A stretch of DNA of 64,000 nt, taken from the NCBI RefSeq assembly GCF_020535245.1, contig NZ_CP084910.1:2146501-2210500 (forward strand), written 5' to 3'. This DNA comes from Asticcacaulis sp. AND118. GTDB lineage: Bacteria > Pseudomonadota > Alphaproteobacteria > Caulobacterales > Caulobacteraceae. Positions 20,953 through 30,353 of the stretch are shown one piece after another. Numbering within the stretch: the stretch's first letter is position 1; each line of letters starts with the position of its first letter. The translations under genes and the position numbers were made by a program. A model generated the notes under the pieces. It did not search any database and was not told the DNA's origin. It saw only the letters and a program-made list of their open reading frames with translations.

Positions 20953-20981
20953 CTCGGACGGCATCTGTGCCAGTATAGGCG

Positions 20982-20997
20982 TTAACCATATTTTAGC
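20982..20997. promoter_or_regulatory. CtrA-like site before lipoprotein gene
   Basis: TTAA-N7-TTAGC differs from the CtrA consensus at one base and ends 22 bp before the ATG of the next gene. A GANTC site (GACTC) lies at 20951-20955. Confidence 0.4.
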
Positions 20998-21019
20998 GGC
21001 CGTATTTCGAGGGACTGGT

Positions 21020-21400
21020 ATGAAACGCGCATTGGTGATCATGGGGGGTGTTGCGCTGGCGGGGGGCCTGTCGGCCTGCGATCCCGGTCCCCGTTACGAC
21101 TATGTCGATGCGCGTACCCAGGCGCAGCGGGCCGAGGCCTGCGTGGCGCAGTTCGAGCCGACCGGTCAGGCGCCCCAGGTCATGACCTACGATTCGCAGA
21201 GCAAGACCGAAGTCCACATGAATCAGGACGGTAAGCTGGTCACCGTGACCGCGCAAAACAAACCCGATTCCACCTCGCTCGGCATGGAAGGCAAGGTCGG
21301 CGGTTCGCGCCCGGCCACCTGCACCGACGCCAGCGTGGCCCGCGGCCGCACCGACTACCCCAAGGACCCGCCCAAGAATAGCTGGTGGTGGAAAAAATAG
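21020..21400 (+). CDS. Hypothetical lipoprotein
   Basis: 126-residue protein with a lipoprotein signal and lipobox LSAC (Cys at residue 20), so likely anchored in the outer membrane. The mature part is polar and ends in WWWKK. I do not recognise the family. A ribosome-like GAGGGACTGG precedes the ATG, and a strong terminator follows, so it is a single-gene unit, possibly under CtrA control. Confidence 0.75.
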   Translation: MKRALVIMGGVALAGGLSACDPGPRYDYVDARTQAQRAEACVAQFEPTGQAPQVMTYDSQSKTEVHMNQDGKLVTVTAQNKPDSTSLGMEGKVGGSRPATCTDASVARGRTDYPKDPPKNSWWWKK

Positions 21401-21420
21401 GTCACGACTCCGGACCCCGT

Positions 21421-21470
21421 TAACAAAGGCGCGTGGCGTAAAGGCCGCGCGCCTTTGTTATTTCTTATTT
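21421..21470 (+). terminator. Terminator after the lipoprotein gene
   Basis: Perfect 13 bp stem TAACAAAGGCGCG/CGCGCCTTTGTTA (21421-21433 and 21448-21460) followed by TTTCTTATTT. Confidence 0.85.
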
Positions 21471-21574
21471 CTAAGTGCTTTTTTATATATCCGGCGTGCA
21501 TAAAGCCTGGGGCGTGCGGCGTTATGCGCCATAGAGCCCGGATTTTTTACGGTATTGATTGACAGGATAAGTCC

Positions 21575-23779
21575 TTGCGTCTGGCGGCTCCGGCCTTGAT
21601 GGCCCTCACTTGGTTGGCAGGACAGGCTACGGCCCAAACCGTGACCACGCCGACCGCCCCCCGGAACGCTCCGCAAACAACGCCCCCGACCGAAGCCACA
21701 CCTGCGGTTATCGAAGCGCCGATCATCAGCGACGACGACTTCGCAAAGGCTCTGCCTTCGCTCACCTCGCCAGCCACAACGCCAGAGACGCCGCCCGCAC
21801 CTGTCGTGGCGCAACCGGCCCCCAAGCCCGCCGAGCCGGTCCTGACAGAGACCGCCCCCTCATCGGAACCCCTTCCCGAAACGCTGGAACTGCCGCCGCT
21901 GGCGCCGTCCGACGACCCGACGCTCAATGCTGCCCTGCCGCCGCTCGACAGCTTCAATCCCGACGCCGCCCCGATCATCATCGCTCAGTCATCGACGCAG
22001 GCCGCACCGGTCATCCGCTACGACCTCCACGTCGACGGTCTGGCGGCGCTCGATCTGGAAAACCGCTTCAAGGACCTGAGCGCCCTGCACGGCGGTAAGG
22101 GCGAGGCCGCCAACGCCGCCATGCTGCGCGCGCGCCTGACCGAGGACGAACAGACCGCCGTGCGCCTGCTCAAGGGCGAAGGCTATTACGACGCCGTCGT
22201 CGTCGCGCGCATCGAATCCCCCATCCTGCAACCCGGCGAAAGCCTGACGGAGGCTACGGGCCGCACACAGGGCCGCGCTCAGGTGCGCGTCACCGCCCGT
22301 CCGGGCGAACGCTATACCCTGTCGTCGGTGACGGTGAAGGCCGATCCGAGCGAGCCCCCCGACCTCGTCGCCGACAACCTGCCGCTGAAGGTCGGCGATC
22401 CGGTCGACGCCACCCTGATCAAGTCCGCCGAGGCCAATGTGGCCCTGATCCTGCCGCAGCAAGGGTATCCGTTCGCAGAGCTGGGCCTGCGCGATGTGCT
22501 GATCGATCCGCAGACGCGCACCGGCGACTATACCCTGCCCGTCACTATCGGCCCGCGCGCCCGCTTCGGCGCCATCCGCTCCGAAGGCCGGCGTCAGGCC
22601 TTCGGCGACGATCATGTACAGATACTGGCGCGCTTCGAGTCGGGGGACCTGTACGACAGCCGCGACGTGGACGACCTGCGTCAGGCCCTGTCGGCCACGG
22701 GCCTGTTCGCCTCGGTCGGGGTCGAGCCGGTCCTGACCGGACAAAAGAACGCCGACGGCACCGCCGTGGTCGATCTCAAGGTCACGCAGAACGCCGGACG
22801 CCCGCGCACTCTGGCCGGTGATATCGGTTTTTCTACGGGTCAGGGTCTGCGCACCGAACTGAACTGGACGCACCGCAATTTTCGCCCGCCCGAAGGCGCG
22901 CTGATCGCCTCGGTCATCGCCGGGACGCAGGAACAGGGGCTGAGCGCCACCTTCCGCCGTTCGAACGCCAAACGCCGCGACCGCACCTTTCAGTACGGCG
23001 CGTCCTATAACCATCAGGCCTACGACTCGTATGAGGCCCAGACCGTCTCGCTGGCCGTCAACGTCTCGCGCGTCTCGACGCCCCTGTGGCAGAAACGCTG
23101 GACCTGGTCCTACGGGGCCGAGGTGCTGGCGACGCGCGAAACCGGCTTCTCAAAGCTGCGCAACGCCAATGTGCAGGACGATTACTTCTACGCCTCGCTG
23201 CCGCTGAAGCTGAACTACGACCAATCCGACGACCTGCTCAATCCGACCAGAGGCTGGCGCGCGGGCATACAATCGACCCCGACCGTGTCGCTCAACGGCG
23301 GCGGCGGCAACTTCGTCGCCAATGTCGGCAGCGGCACCTGGTATCGTCAGGTCAGCCCCAGGATCGTGCTGGCGGCGCGGGCGCAGGTCTCATCCATCTA
23401 CGGAGCGGAAACCTCCAAGATCGCCCCGTCACGGCGCATCTATGCCGGCGGCGGCGGCTCGGTGCGCGGCTTCGGCTATCAGGAACTGGGACCGCGCGAC
23501 CCGGCCAATAACGATCCGATCGGCGGGCGCTCCTCGGTCGAACTGGCCTTCGAGGCGCGCTACCGCATAGGCAATATCGGCATCGTGCCCTTTGTCGATG
23601 CCGGTCAGGTCTATGACAAGGAATTTCCGGGCTTTTCCGACATCCGCTTCGGCGTCGGCATAGGCGCGCGCTACTACACCAATTTCGGACCGGTGCGCAT
23701 CGACGTCGCCACGCCCGTTTCGCGCCGCGACGGTGAATCCCCCGTCTCCCTCTATGTCGGTATCGGGCAGGCCTTCTGA
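21575..23779 (+). CDS. tamA: Outer membrane translocation and assembly protein TamA
   Basis: BamA/Omp85-family outer-membrane protein that works with TamB. The 734-residue precursor has a signal peptide (about residues 1-21), a Pro/Thr/Glu-rich segment of about 110 residues, POTRA domains (from about 150 to 400) and a C-terminal 16-strand barrel with the Omp85 motif GGGGSVRGFGYQELGPRD and a terminal phenylalanine. The start is the TTG at 21575 after AGGATAA; an in-frame stop at 21560 rules out longer forms, and the first ATG (21599) would shorten the signal peptide. The stop overlaps the tamB start. Confidence 0.93.
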   Translation: MRLAAPALMALTWLAGQATAQTVTTPTAPRNAPQTTPPTEATPAVIEAPIISDDDFAKALPSLTSPATTPETPPAPVVAQPAPKPAEPVLTETAPSSEPLPETLELPPLAPSDDPTLNAALPPLDSFNPDAAPIIIAQSSTQAAPVIRYDLHVDGLAALDLENRFKDLSALHGGKGEAANAAMLRARLTEDEQTAVRLLKGEGYYDAVVVARIESPILQPGESLTEATGRTQGRAQVRVTARPGERYTLSSVTVKADPSEPPDLVADNLPLKVGDPVDATLIKSAEANVALILPQQGYPFAELGLRDVLIDPQTRTGDYTLPVTIGPRARFGAIRSEGRRQAFGDDHVQILARFESGDLYDSRDVDDLRQALSATGLFASVGVEPVLTGQKNADGTAVVDLKVTQNAGRPRTLAGDIGFSTGQGLRTELNWTHRNFRPPEGALIASVIAGTQEQGLSATFRRSNAKRRDRTFQYGASYNHQAYDSYEAQTVSLAVNVSRVSTPLWQKRWTWSYGAEVLATRETGFSKLRNANVQDDYFYASLPLKLNYDQSDDLLNPTRGWRAGIQSTPTVSLNGGGGNFVANVGSGTWYRQVSPRIVLAARAQVSSIYGAETSKIAPSRRIYAGGGGSVRGFGYQELGPRDPANNDPIGGRSSVELAFEARYRIGNIGIVPFVDAGQVYDKEFPGFSDIRFGVGIGARYYTNFGPVRIDVATPVSRRDGESPVSLYVGIGQAF

Positions 23780-26700
23780 TGAGCAACGATCCAACACCCG
23801 ACACCCCCGAAACCCCGCAAGCCCTTCCGGTCGAGCCGCAGGACCATGCACGCCCCGAAACGTCGGACGAACTGCCGCCGCCCGAACGCCCCGCTCGGGC
23901 CAAGAGAGCCTTTCCGTGGCGCAAGGCCCTGATCTGGGCCGGGGGCGCGGTCGGCGGTCTCGTCGTGCTGGCCGGTATCGGCGTAGCCGCGCTCGACAGC
24001 GCGCCGGGCAAGCGTTTCATCGTGTCTCAGATTACCGGCCTCAAGCCTGAAAACGGGCTGAAGATCGGTATCGGGCGCATCGACGGCTCGATCTATGGCG
24101 ATTTCACCGTCCACGACCTGAGCCTGTCCGATCCGCAGGGCGTCTTTTTCAAAAGCCCGGCGGTGCGCCTCAACTGGCGGCCTTTCGGCCTGATCAACAA
24201 GCACGTCGATGTGCGCGAATTGTCGTCGCCGCGCGTCGAATGGCTGCGTCAGCCGGCCTTCACCGACACGCCGAAAACCACGCCGGCCGAGCCGTTCAAG
24301 CTCCCCGACCTGCGCATCGACGCCGAAAAGGTCGATCTCAAGGCTATCTATCTGGCCCCTGCCGTCACCGGCGAAGCCCAGACCCTGACACTCGCCGGCA
24401 ATGCTCACCTTAAAAACGGCCGCGCTGTGATCGACGCGCGCCTGACCGGCGATCGCGGCGACCGCGCCGTGCTCAGGCTCAATGCCCAGCCCGACGCCAA
24501 CCGCTTCGATCTGAGCGCCGCGGTCGATGCCCCCAAGGGCGGCGCGATCACCGGTCTGGCCAAACTCGACCTGCCCCTGACGGTGCGCCTCGACGGTAAG
24601 GGGGACTGGAAGGCGTGGAACGGACGCCTGACCGGCACGGCGGGCGATCAACCGCTCGCGGACCTCAACCTGACCGCTCGCGACGGCCTGTTCGGCGTCA
24701 AGGGCACGGCGCGACCGCAGGCCATCATTCCGTCCACCGCCGACCTGTTCAGCCCGGCCGTGAACATCGACCTGTCAACGACCTTCAAGGACCGCGTCGC
24801 CGACGGCACCCTGTCGCTGGCCGCCGACGCCCTGACGCTCGACGCCAAGGGCCGCATCGATCTGGGCAAGGGCGAATTCGGCGATCTCAACCTCAACGCC
24901 GTCCTGCTCAAACCGGCCTCCATCGCCAAGGGCCTGAACGGCAAGGATGTGGTGGCCTCGCTCCTGCTCGACGGCCCGTTCAAGCGCCCGCTGATCGATT
25001 ACAAGCTGTCGGCGGCGTCGATCGGCTTCAACGACGTGGGGGTGCATCAGTTGCGCGCCGAAGGCCGCTCGCGCCTCGACGGCGACCACATTCTGATCCC
25101 CGTCAAGGCCTCGGCCAAGCACATGACCGGCCTCAATGCCGCGGCGGAATCGCTGGTCAGCAATATCACCATCAATGGCGATCTGGCGTGGTCAGACGGG
25201 CTGATCCTGTCGGACAATCTCAAAATCCGCTCGGACAAGATCAACGGCACGGCCATTATTCTGGCCCAGCCCGCCGAAGGCCGCTACGAAGGCGCGCTCA
25301 AGGGCCGGATCAATCAGTATCTGGTCGACGGCATCGGCGTGTTCAACCTGACCATCGATGCCGACCTGCGCCAACTCAAGGCCGGGGGCTTCGGCATTGT
25401 GGGTAAGGTCGACGGCCAGAGCGTGCGCATCGACAATGGCGGCATGAAGTCCTTTTTCGGCGGTAATTTCAAATTTTCCGGCGCGATGAACACGACGGCT
25501 ACAGGGGACGTCATCCTGCAACGCCTGACCCTCACCGCGCCTGATTTTCGCCTGACCTCGGCCAGTGGTCGCCTCTCGAAAGGACGGCTGAATTTCAAAC
25601 TGGCGGCGCAATCGACCCGATACGGTCCGCTCAGCGCCGAAGCCGGCGGCACCATAAACGCCCCCACCCTCGTCCTGCGCGCCGAAAAACCCGGTCTGGG
25701 CCTCGGTCTGGAGCAGGTCGTGGCGCGGCTCAGCACCACGCCGCAGGGCTATGCCGTCACCGCCGAGGGCGGATCGCAGTACGGCCCGCTCAAGGCCGAC
25801 GTGCTCGTATTGAAAGGCGCCGGCCCGCTGACCATCGACGTGCGCACCGCCGAAGTCGCAGGCTTCAGCGCCAATGGCCGTGTGGCGCAGTCAGACAGCG
25901 GCCCCTTTACCGGCGCATTGACCCTCACCGGACGCGGCGTCAACGGCACGGTCAGATTGCTGGCCTTCGACGCCGTGCAGGGCGCGCAGGTCTCGGCCCG
26001 CGCTAACAATACCCTCCTGCCCGGCGAGGCGGAAATCCGCATCGGCCGCGCCCTCATCGAAGCCACCGCGCGACTCGACGACCAGCCGACGATCAAGGGC
26101 GACGTGCAACTGGCCGACGTGGTCTACGGCGAAAATTACGTCGAAAAGGCCCGCGCCCGCATTGATCTCAAGGGGATGCGCGGCACGGTGCAAATGATCG
26201 CCAACGGCGACGCTGGAACCGCTTTCAACATCGCCGCCAATGCGCAGGTCTCGCCCGACGACATCCTTGTCGCGCTTTCGGGCCGCGCCGGTCAGGTGCC
26301 CTTCGCGCTGGAACGACCGGCCCGCATGGTGCGTCAGGGCGACGACTGGGTGCTGGCCCCCGCCGGGCTGATGACAGCACAGGGCAAGGTCAATCTGGCC
26401 GGACGCTTCGGTGAGATCATCCGCGCGCAGGCCCAGTTCGACCGCTTCGACCTGAGCATCCTCAATATCATCGACCCCAATCTGGGGGTCAATGGCACGG
26501 TGTCCGGCGGGCTCGACTACACCCAGCGCGGCAACGCCTTCCCGCAGGCGCAGATGCAGCTTAACTTCAACAATCTGACGCGCACCACCATCGCCCGCGT
26601 CTCGACGCCGCTCGACATCCAGATGCAGGCGTCCTTGAGCGAAAACCGTTCCGAGGCGCGCGGCCTGCTGCGTCAGGGCGGGGCCGATATCGGGCGCTTC

Positions 26701-28041
26701 AACCTCAATATCGACCCGCGTGGCGAAGGCGTGTGGATCCAGCAATTGCAGAACGGCGCCGTCTCCGGCGGCCTGCGCTTCAACGGCCCGTCCAGCGTCC
26801 TGTTCTCGCTGGCCGGCCTCGGCGATCAGCAGATGACCGGCAATGTGGCATTGGCCGCCGACCTGTCCGGCACGTTGGGGCAACCGCGCCTCAACGGTTT
26901 GGTGCGCGGCAACGGCCTCGTCTACGAACACCTGACCTTCGGGACGCGCATCAGCGACATCGCGCTGGAAGGCCGCTTCTCCAACGACCGGCTGGAGCTG
27001 CAAAAATTCGAAGGCCGCGCCGGAGACGGCCGCGTCTCAGCCACCGGTTTCGTGGGCCTCAGCGCCGACGAAAACTTCCCGATGAAACTGAACGCGAAGC
27101 TTGAAAATGCCCGTCTGGCGGCGTCCGATGCGCTGGCCTCGACCGTTTCGGGTACGCTCGACGTTACCAACGACGCCCAGAGCGGCCCGTGGATTCGCGG
27201 CAATCTCAACCTGCCGGAATTCCGTTATCAGGTGGTGTTTCAGGGCGCGTCCAAGGTCGATGAGCTTGAGGGCGTGCGCGTCAAGGGCGCGCGCATCGTC
27301 GAGCGCAAGTCGACCAATGTCGCGCCAACCCTGTGGAACCTCGATATTCGTCTAAGGGCCGACAATCAGATTTTCGTCTCCGGCATGGGGCTTGAATCGG
27401 AATGGCGCATGAACCTCAATGTCGCCGGCACGACCCGCGCCCCGCGCGTGGTCGGCAATCTCAATGCCCTGCGCGGCACCTATGCCTTCTCCGGGCGTGA
27501 GTTCGAGATCGACAAGGGCGTGATCACCTTCGACGGTGGCACCCTGACCAATCCGGAAATCGCCCTCACCGCCACGACCGAGGTGGATGAGATCACCGGC
27601 ACCATCAATGTGTCGGGCCGCGCCCAGAACCCGCAGATCGCCTTCGGTTCCAGCCCCTCCCTGCCGCAGGACGAGGTGTTGTCACGGCTGCTGTTCGGCG
27701 AAAACGTCGCCAACCTGTCGGCGACGCAGGCCCTGCAACTGGCGGCGTCGCTTCAGGCGCTGCAGGGCGGCGGTGGACTCAATCCGCTGGGCAAGCTGCG
27801 CTCGGTGACCGGCATCGACCGCCTGCGGGTGCTGGGGGCCGATGCCTCTACCGGGCGCGGCACGGCGGTCGCAGCGGGTCAGTACCTGACCAACGACATC
27901 TATGTGGAGATCGTTACCGATACGCGCGGCTTTACGGCGACTCAGATCGAAATCGCCCTGTCGCGCGTCCTTTCGGTCCTCACCCAGGTCGGCACGACCA
28001 CGGGCACCAGCGTCAATCTCAGATATTCACGGGATTATTAG
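23779..28041 (+). CDS. tamB: Translocation and assembly module protein TamB (DUF490)
   Basis: Very large periplasm-spanning AsmA-like protein that partners TamA and is implicated in outer-membrane protein insertion and lipid transport. The 1420-residue protein has a cytoplasmic Pro-rich start, one membrane anchor (about residues 50-74), a long beta-helical groove region and the conserved C-terminal DUF490 domain containing GTYAFSGREFEIDKG, SSPSLPQDEVLSRLLFGE and YLTNDIYVEI. Overlap with tamA in ATGA-like fashion marks an operon. Confidence 0.95.
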   Translation: MSNDPTPDTPETPQALPVEPQDHARPETSDELPPPERPARAKRAFPWRKALIWAGGAVGGLVVLAGIGVAALDSAPGKRFIVSQITGLKPENGLKIGIGRIDGSIYGDFTVHDLSLSDPQGVFFKSPAVRLNWRPFGLINKHVDVRELSSPRVEWLRQPAFTDTPKTTPAEPFKLPDLRIDAEKVDLKAIYLAPAVTGEAQTLTLAGNAHLKNGRAVIDARLTGDRGDRAVLRLNAQPDANRFDLSAAVDAPKGGAITGLAKLDLPLTVRLDGKGDWKAWNGRLTGTAGDQPLADLNLTARDGLFGVKGTARPQAIIPSTADLFSPAVNIDLSTTFKDRVADGTLSLAADALTLDAKGRIDLGKGEFGDLNLNAVLLKPASIAKGLNGKDVVASLLLDGPFKRPLIDYKLSAASIGFNDVGVHQLRAEGRSRLDGDHILIPVKASAKHMTGLNAAAESLVSNITINGDLAWSDGLILSDNLKIRSDKINGTAIILAQPAEGRYEGALKGRINQYLVDGIGVFNLTIDADLRQLKAGGFGIVGKVDGQSVRIDNGGMKSFFGGNFKFSGAMNTTATGDVILQRLTLTAPDFRLTSASGRLSKGRLNFKLAAQSTRYGPLSAEAGGTINAPTLVLRAEKPGLGLGLEQVVARLSTTPQGYAVTAEGGSQYGPLKADVLVLKGAGPLTIDVRTAEVAGFSANGRVAQSDSGPFTGALTLTGRGVNGTVRLLAFDAVQGAQVSARANNTLLPGEAEIRIGRALIEATARLDDQPTIKGDVQLADVVYGENYVEKARARIDLKGMRGTVQMIANGDAGTAFNIAANAQVSPDDILVALSGRAGQVPFALERPARMVRQGDDWVLAPAGLMTAQGKVNLAGRFGEIIRAQAQFDRFDLSILNIIDPNLGVNGTVSGGLDYTQRGNAFPQAQMQLNFNNLTRTTIARVSTPLDIQMQASLSENRSEARGLLRQGGADIGRFNLNIDPRGEGVWIQQLQNGAVSGGLRFNGPSSVLFSLAGLGDQQMTGNVALAADLSGTLGQPRLNGLVRGNGLVYEHLTFGTRISDIALEGRFSNDRLELQKFEGRAGDGRVSATGFVGLSADENFPMKLNAKLENARLAASDALASTVSGTLDVTNDAQSGPWIRGNLNLPEFRYQVVFQGASKVDELEGVRVKGARIVERKSTNVAPTLWNLDIRLRADNQIFVSGMGLESEWRMNLNVAGTTRAPRVVGNLNALRGTYAFSGREFEIDKGVITFDGGTLTNPEIALTATTEVDEITGTINVSGRAQNPQIAFGSSPSLPQDEVLSRLLFGENVANLSATQALQLAASLQALQGGGGLNPLGKLRSVTGIDRLRVLGADASTGRGTAVAAGQYLTNDIYVEIVTDTRGFTATQIEIALSRVLSVLTQVGTTTGTSVNLRYSRDY

Positions 28042-28094
28042 GCGACTTTGGAGACACGCACGAAATCTGGATTGGTACGCGGACGCCAGCTGAT

Positions 28095-28718
28095 CTACTG
28101 CACTTTTTCGTACTTCCAGAAGCGCCCCTTCCCCTGTGCGATCCAATCAAGGGAGTCATCGATACGTTTCTGACGCGTGGCCTCGGTTTTCGCATCATTG
28201 ATCCACACCAGATAGTCTTTTCGAAACGACTGCGACTTCGCTTCGAATATGTCCTTGGCCGCGGGATCGGCCGCCAGTCTCTGCGCGAACGCCTCGGGCA
28301 TGGCGATTTCCTTTGGCGTCTTGTTCTCGCGCTGCGGGGGTTTGATCCCTTGCTCATTAAGCGCCATTGCCTCCCGGATATAGGCGATCAGTTCTGCATC
28401 CGGCGGCAGATCGGCAATAGACGTTATCTTTCCCAGAAAGCGCTTCGCAGCCGGTAGGGCGGGATTGGCCTGAAGACGGGGGTCATTCATGATTTCCTGT
28501 TTCAGGAAGGTAAAGGAGCAATGTTTTGTCGCTGCGGCGAACACACACATCATTTCACCCCGATAGTTAAAATGGGGGAGGCCCCATTTGATATCTTCAA
28601 TCACTTCAGGGCAAGTCGAGTGAAGAAGAGAGCGCAGGTGATCCGCAATCGGCTGGGCAAAGGCAGGTGCCTTTGCCAGGTAGTCGTCAATCCTGGGATT
28701 GTGATTTTCAGACGTCAT
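28095..28718 (-). CDS. DUF1801 / YdeI-like protein
   Basis: 207-residue cytoplasmic protein with an N-terminal DUF1801 (SufE-like fold) region, EVIEDIKWGLPHFNYRG, and a C-terminal YdeI/OmpD-associated region with RRxRxD-like features (RLAADPAAKDIFEAKSQSFR, KTEATRQKRIDDSLDWIAQG). The biochemical role of the family is unknown. The ATG at 28718 follows GAGGATAATTTAC. It is convergent with tamB and upstream-adjacent to an ArsR/AHSA1 pair; base composition is lower in GC than the neighbouring tam genes. Confidence 0.8.
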   Translation of the reverse strand: MTSENHNPRIDDYLAKAPAFAQPIADHLRSLLHSTCPEVIEDIKWGLPHFNYRGEMMCVFAAATKHCSFTFLKQEIMNDPRLQANPALPAAKRFLGKITSIADLPPDAELIAYIREAMALNEQGIKPPQRENKTPKEIAMPEAFAQRLAADPAAKDIFEAKSQSFRKDYLVWINDAKTEATRQKRIDDSLDWIAQGKGRFWKYEKVQ

Positions 28719-28837
28719 GTAAATTATCCTCGGGTCCGGAGCCGCCGTCTTTGTAACTTGCGCGAACAAGCCTTCCGGCGTCTTACCTGGACAGGGCTCG
28801 ATAAGCGCACGTAGCAGCGGTGTCTGGATGCTCTGCC

Positions 28838-29341
28838 TTATTTAGTAAGCACAACAAGAAGTTCGTCCAGACGCTCCAGCGTCGAAGTCAAACCGTCCTT
28901 CATGCCCATTTCGATCACTTGTTCGAGTTCTTCGGCCGATTTGTACGTCACGACCGTCTGCACCAAAGCCCTTCCGGAGGCTTCGCTGAAAGTGACGTCC
29001 CACTTGGCTTGCGGCATACCCGGAGCCAGCGCGCCGGTTTCGTCGCAGAACCCGTCAAGTGCCGTATAATTATCGATCGGCTTGATGGTCTTATAGTCCA
29101 TCCGCGCCCAGTATTCCTGGCCGTCGGTATCGACCATTGCATAATGCCAATGACCGCCTTCTCTGAAATCCATGGATTTGGTTTTCGTCGTCAAAGGCTT
29201 CGGTGCGAACCAGCGATCAAGGAGTTCACTTTTGGTGTAGCAGTCCCAGACCCGTTGCCTGCCGGCTGCGAACTCCCGCTTGATTGTCAGGGTGTGGCTT
29301 TCCTTGTCCGCGATGAAGTCGAATTGCAGGTTATGTTTCAT
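28838..29341 (-). CDS. SRPBCC/AHSA1-domain protein
   Basis: 167-residue START-like hydrophobic-ligand-binding protein of the AHSA1 type, with LTIKREFAAGRQRVWDCYTK at the N-terminus and the C-terminal helix EMGMKDGLTSTLERLDELL. Its start overlaps the stop of the upstream ArsR-type regulator by 11 bp; such ArsR-AHSA1 pairs are common and usually autoregulated. The ligand is unknown. Confidence 0.88.
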   Translation of the reverse strand: MKHNLQFDFIADKESHTLTIKREFAAGRQRVWDCYTKSELLDRWFAPKPLTTKTKSMDFREGGHWHYAMVDTDGQEYWARMDYKTIKPIDNYTALDGFCDETGALAPGMPQAKWDVTFSEASGRALVQTVVTYKSAEELEQVIEMGMKDGLTSTLERLDELLVVLTK

Positions 29342-29675
29342 GATTATCTCCTGTCATTTGAGCTAAAAGAGTATCGAGGTTCTGGTATCGGCTTTCCCAG
29401 AGCGCGCGTTGTTCGCCAAACCACTTTTCGACCGCATCTAGTGTCCGGGTCTCCAGATGGCACGTCCGGACACGACCGACCTTTATCGATGTGATCAGTC
29501 CGGAGGCTTCAAGAACACCGATGTGTTTCATGAAGGATGGCAGCGCCATATCGAACGGCTTCGCAAGATCGGTGACCGAAGCCGGTCCGTAGCCAAGCCG
29601 CTGAACGACCGCCCGGCGCGTGGGATCCGCCAGAGCATGGAAGGCGGTATCAAGTGAAGCATAATTGTTTTCCAT
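29331..29675 (-). CDS. ArsR-family winged-helix regulator
   Basis: 114-residue transcriptional repressor with the winged helix at about residues 8-80 (ADPTRRAVVQRLGYGPASVT, SFMKHIGVLEASGLI). No metal-binding ELCVCD-type motif is seen, so it probably senses something other than a metal. It is coupled to the AHSA1 gene and sits just downstream of an inverted repeat that is a good candidate operator. Confidence 0.9.
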   Translation of the reverse strand: MENNYASLDTAFHALADPTRRAVVQRLGYGPASVTDLAKPFDMALPSFMKHIGVLEASGLITSIKVGRVRTCHLETRTLDAVEKWFGEQRALWESRYQNLDTLLAQMTGDNHET

Positions 29676-29678
29676 ATG

Positions 29679-29719
29679 GCTAACTATACACGCCTAAACA
29701 GTTAGCGCAATAGCTAAGT
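29679..29719 (-). promoter_or_regulatory. Candidate ArsR operator
   Basis: Inverted repeat GCTAACT (29679-29685) and AGTTAGC (29700-29706), 21 bp between equivalent positions, begins 3 bp upstream of the ArsR start. A third related half-site GCTAAGT lies at 29713-29719. Location and symmetry suggest autoregulation. Confidence 0.6.
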
Positions 29720-29836
29720 TTTGAAAATTCGTGACGGATCAGTTCGGCGTTAACGAATGCGATATTCAGAGACGACCTTTACGGTTATCGCCGCAAGGTG
29801 ATACAGGCCGTGGGTAAGCCCATCAGGAATGTAAAA

Positions 29837-30181
29837 GTGACGAAGATTCACCCCGTCCCGTCGTTCAGGGATAATCTCCGGCGATTGCCGCCCATCGAAG
29901 GACTGCAACGTATCGACCTGATCGACGCGACGGGGGCTGTCGTTGCCACCATTGAGAACGCACCGGGCAAGCAGGGCTCGCTGGCCGTCTATCAGTATCT
30001 CAAGCTTTGCTTCGGTGATCTCAATGCGGACGCGGCCCGGCATGGGCTGGAGGTGTTCGCCGAGCATACGGCAGACGCTCGCACCCGCCCCGGTGCGCAT
30101 CCGAATGTCGATCGCCTGATCGCTATTGCCGACGGCGCAGACGCTCTGCGCATCGAAAGCGTCGCTACCAATTCTCTCTAA
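29837..30181 (+). CDS. DUF2322 family protein
   Basis: About 114 residues, matching DUF2322 in FRDNLRRLPPIEGLQRIDL, AVVATIENAPGKQGSLAVY and HPNVDRLIAI. Family function unknown. I prefer the GTG at 29837, which has AGGA about nine bases upstream; the frame can extend to 29798. It is divergent from the ArsR gene and stands alone. Confidence 0.75.
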   Translation: MTKIHPVPSFRDNLRRLPPIEGLQRIDLIDATGAVVATIENAPGKQGSLAVYQYLKLCFGDLNADAARHGLEVFAEHTADARTRPGAHPNVDRLIAIADGADALRIESVATNSL

Positions 30182-30353
30182 ACCCTGCCACCCCATGGGT
30201 GGAACAGGCCGTCAGAAAGTCGAACGCCGGCGACGCGGGAATTACAGGGACATTCGCATCGCAACCTCCGGTTAACCCTCTCGTTTACCGGAATATTCAC
30301 CCGCGCCGGATAATCTCGTTACTCCTGCAATCAAGCGGTGCGCTTACTCACTC

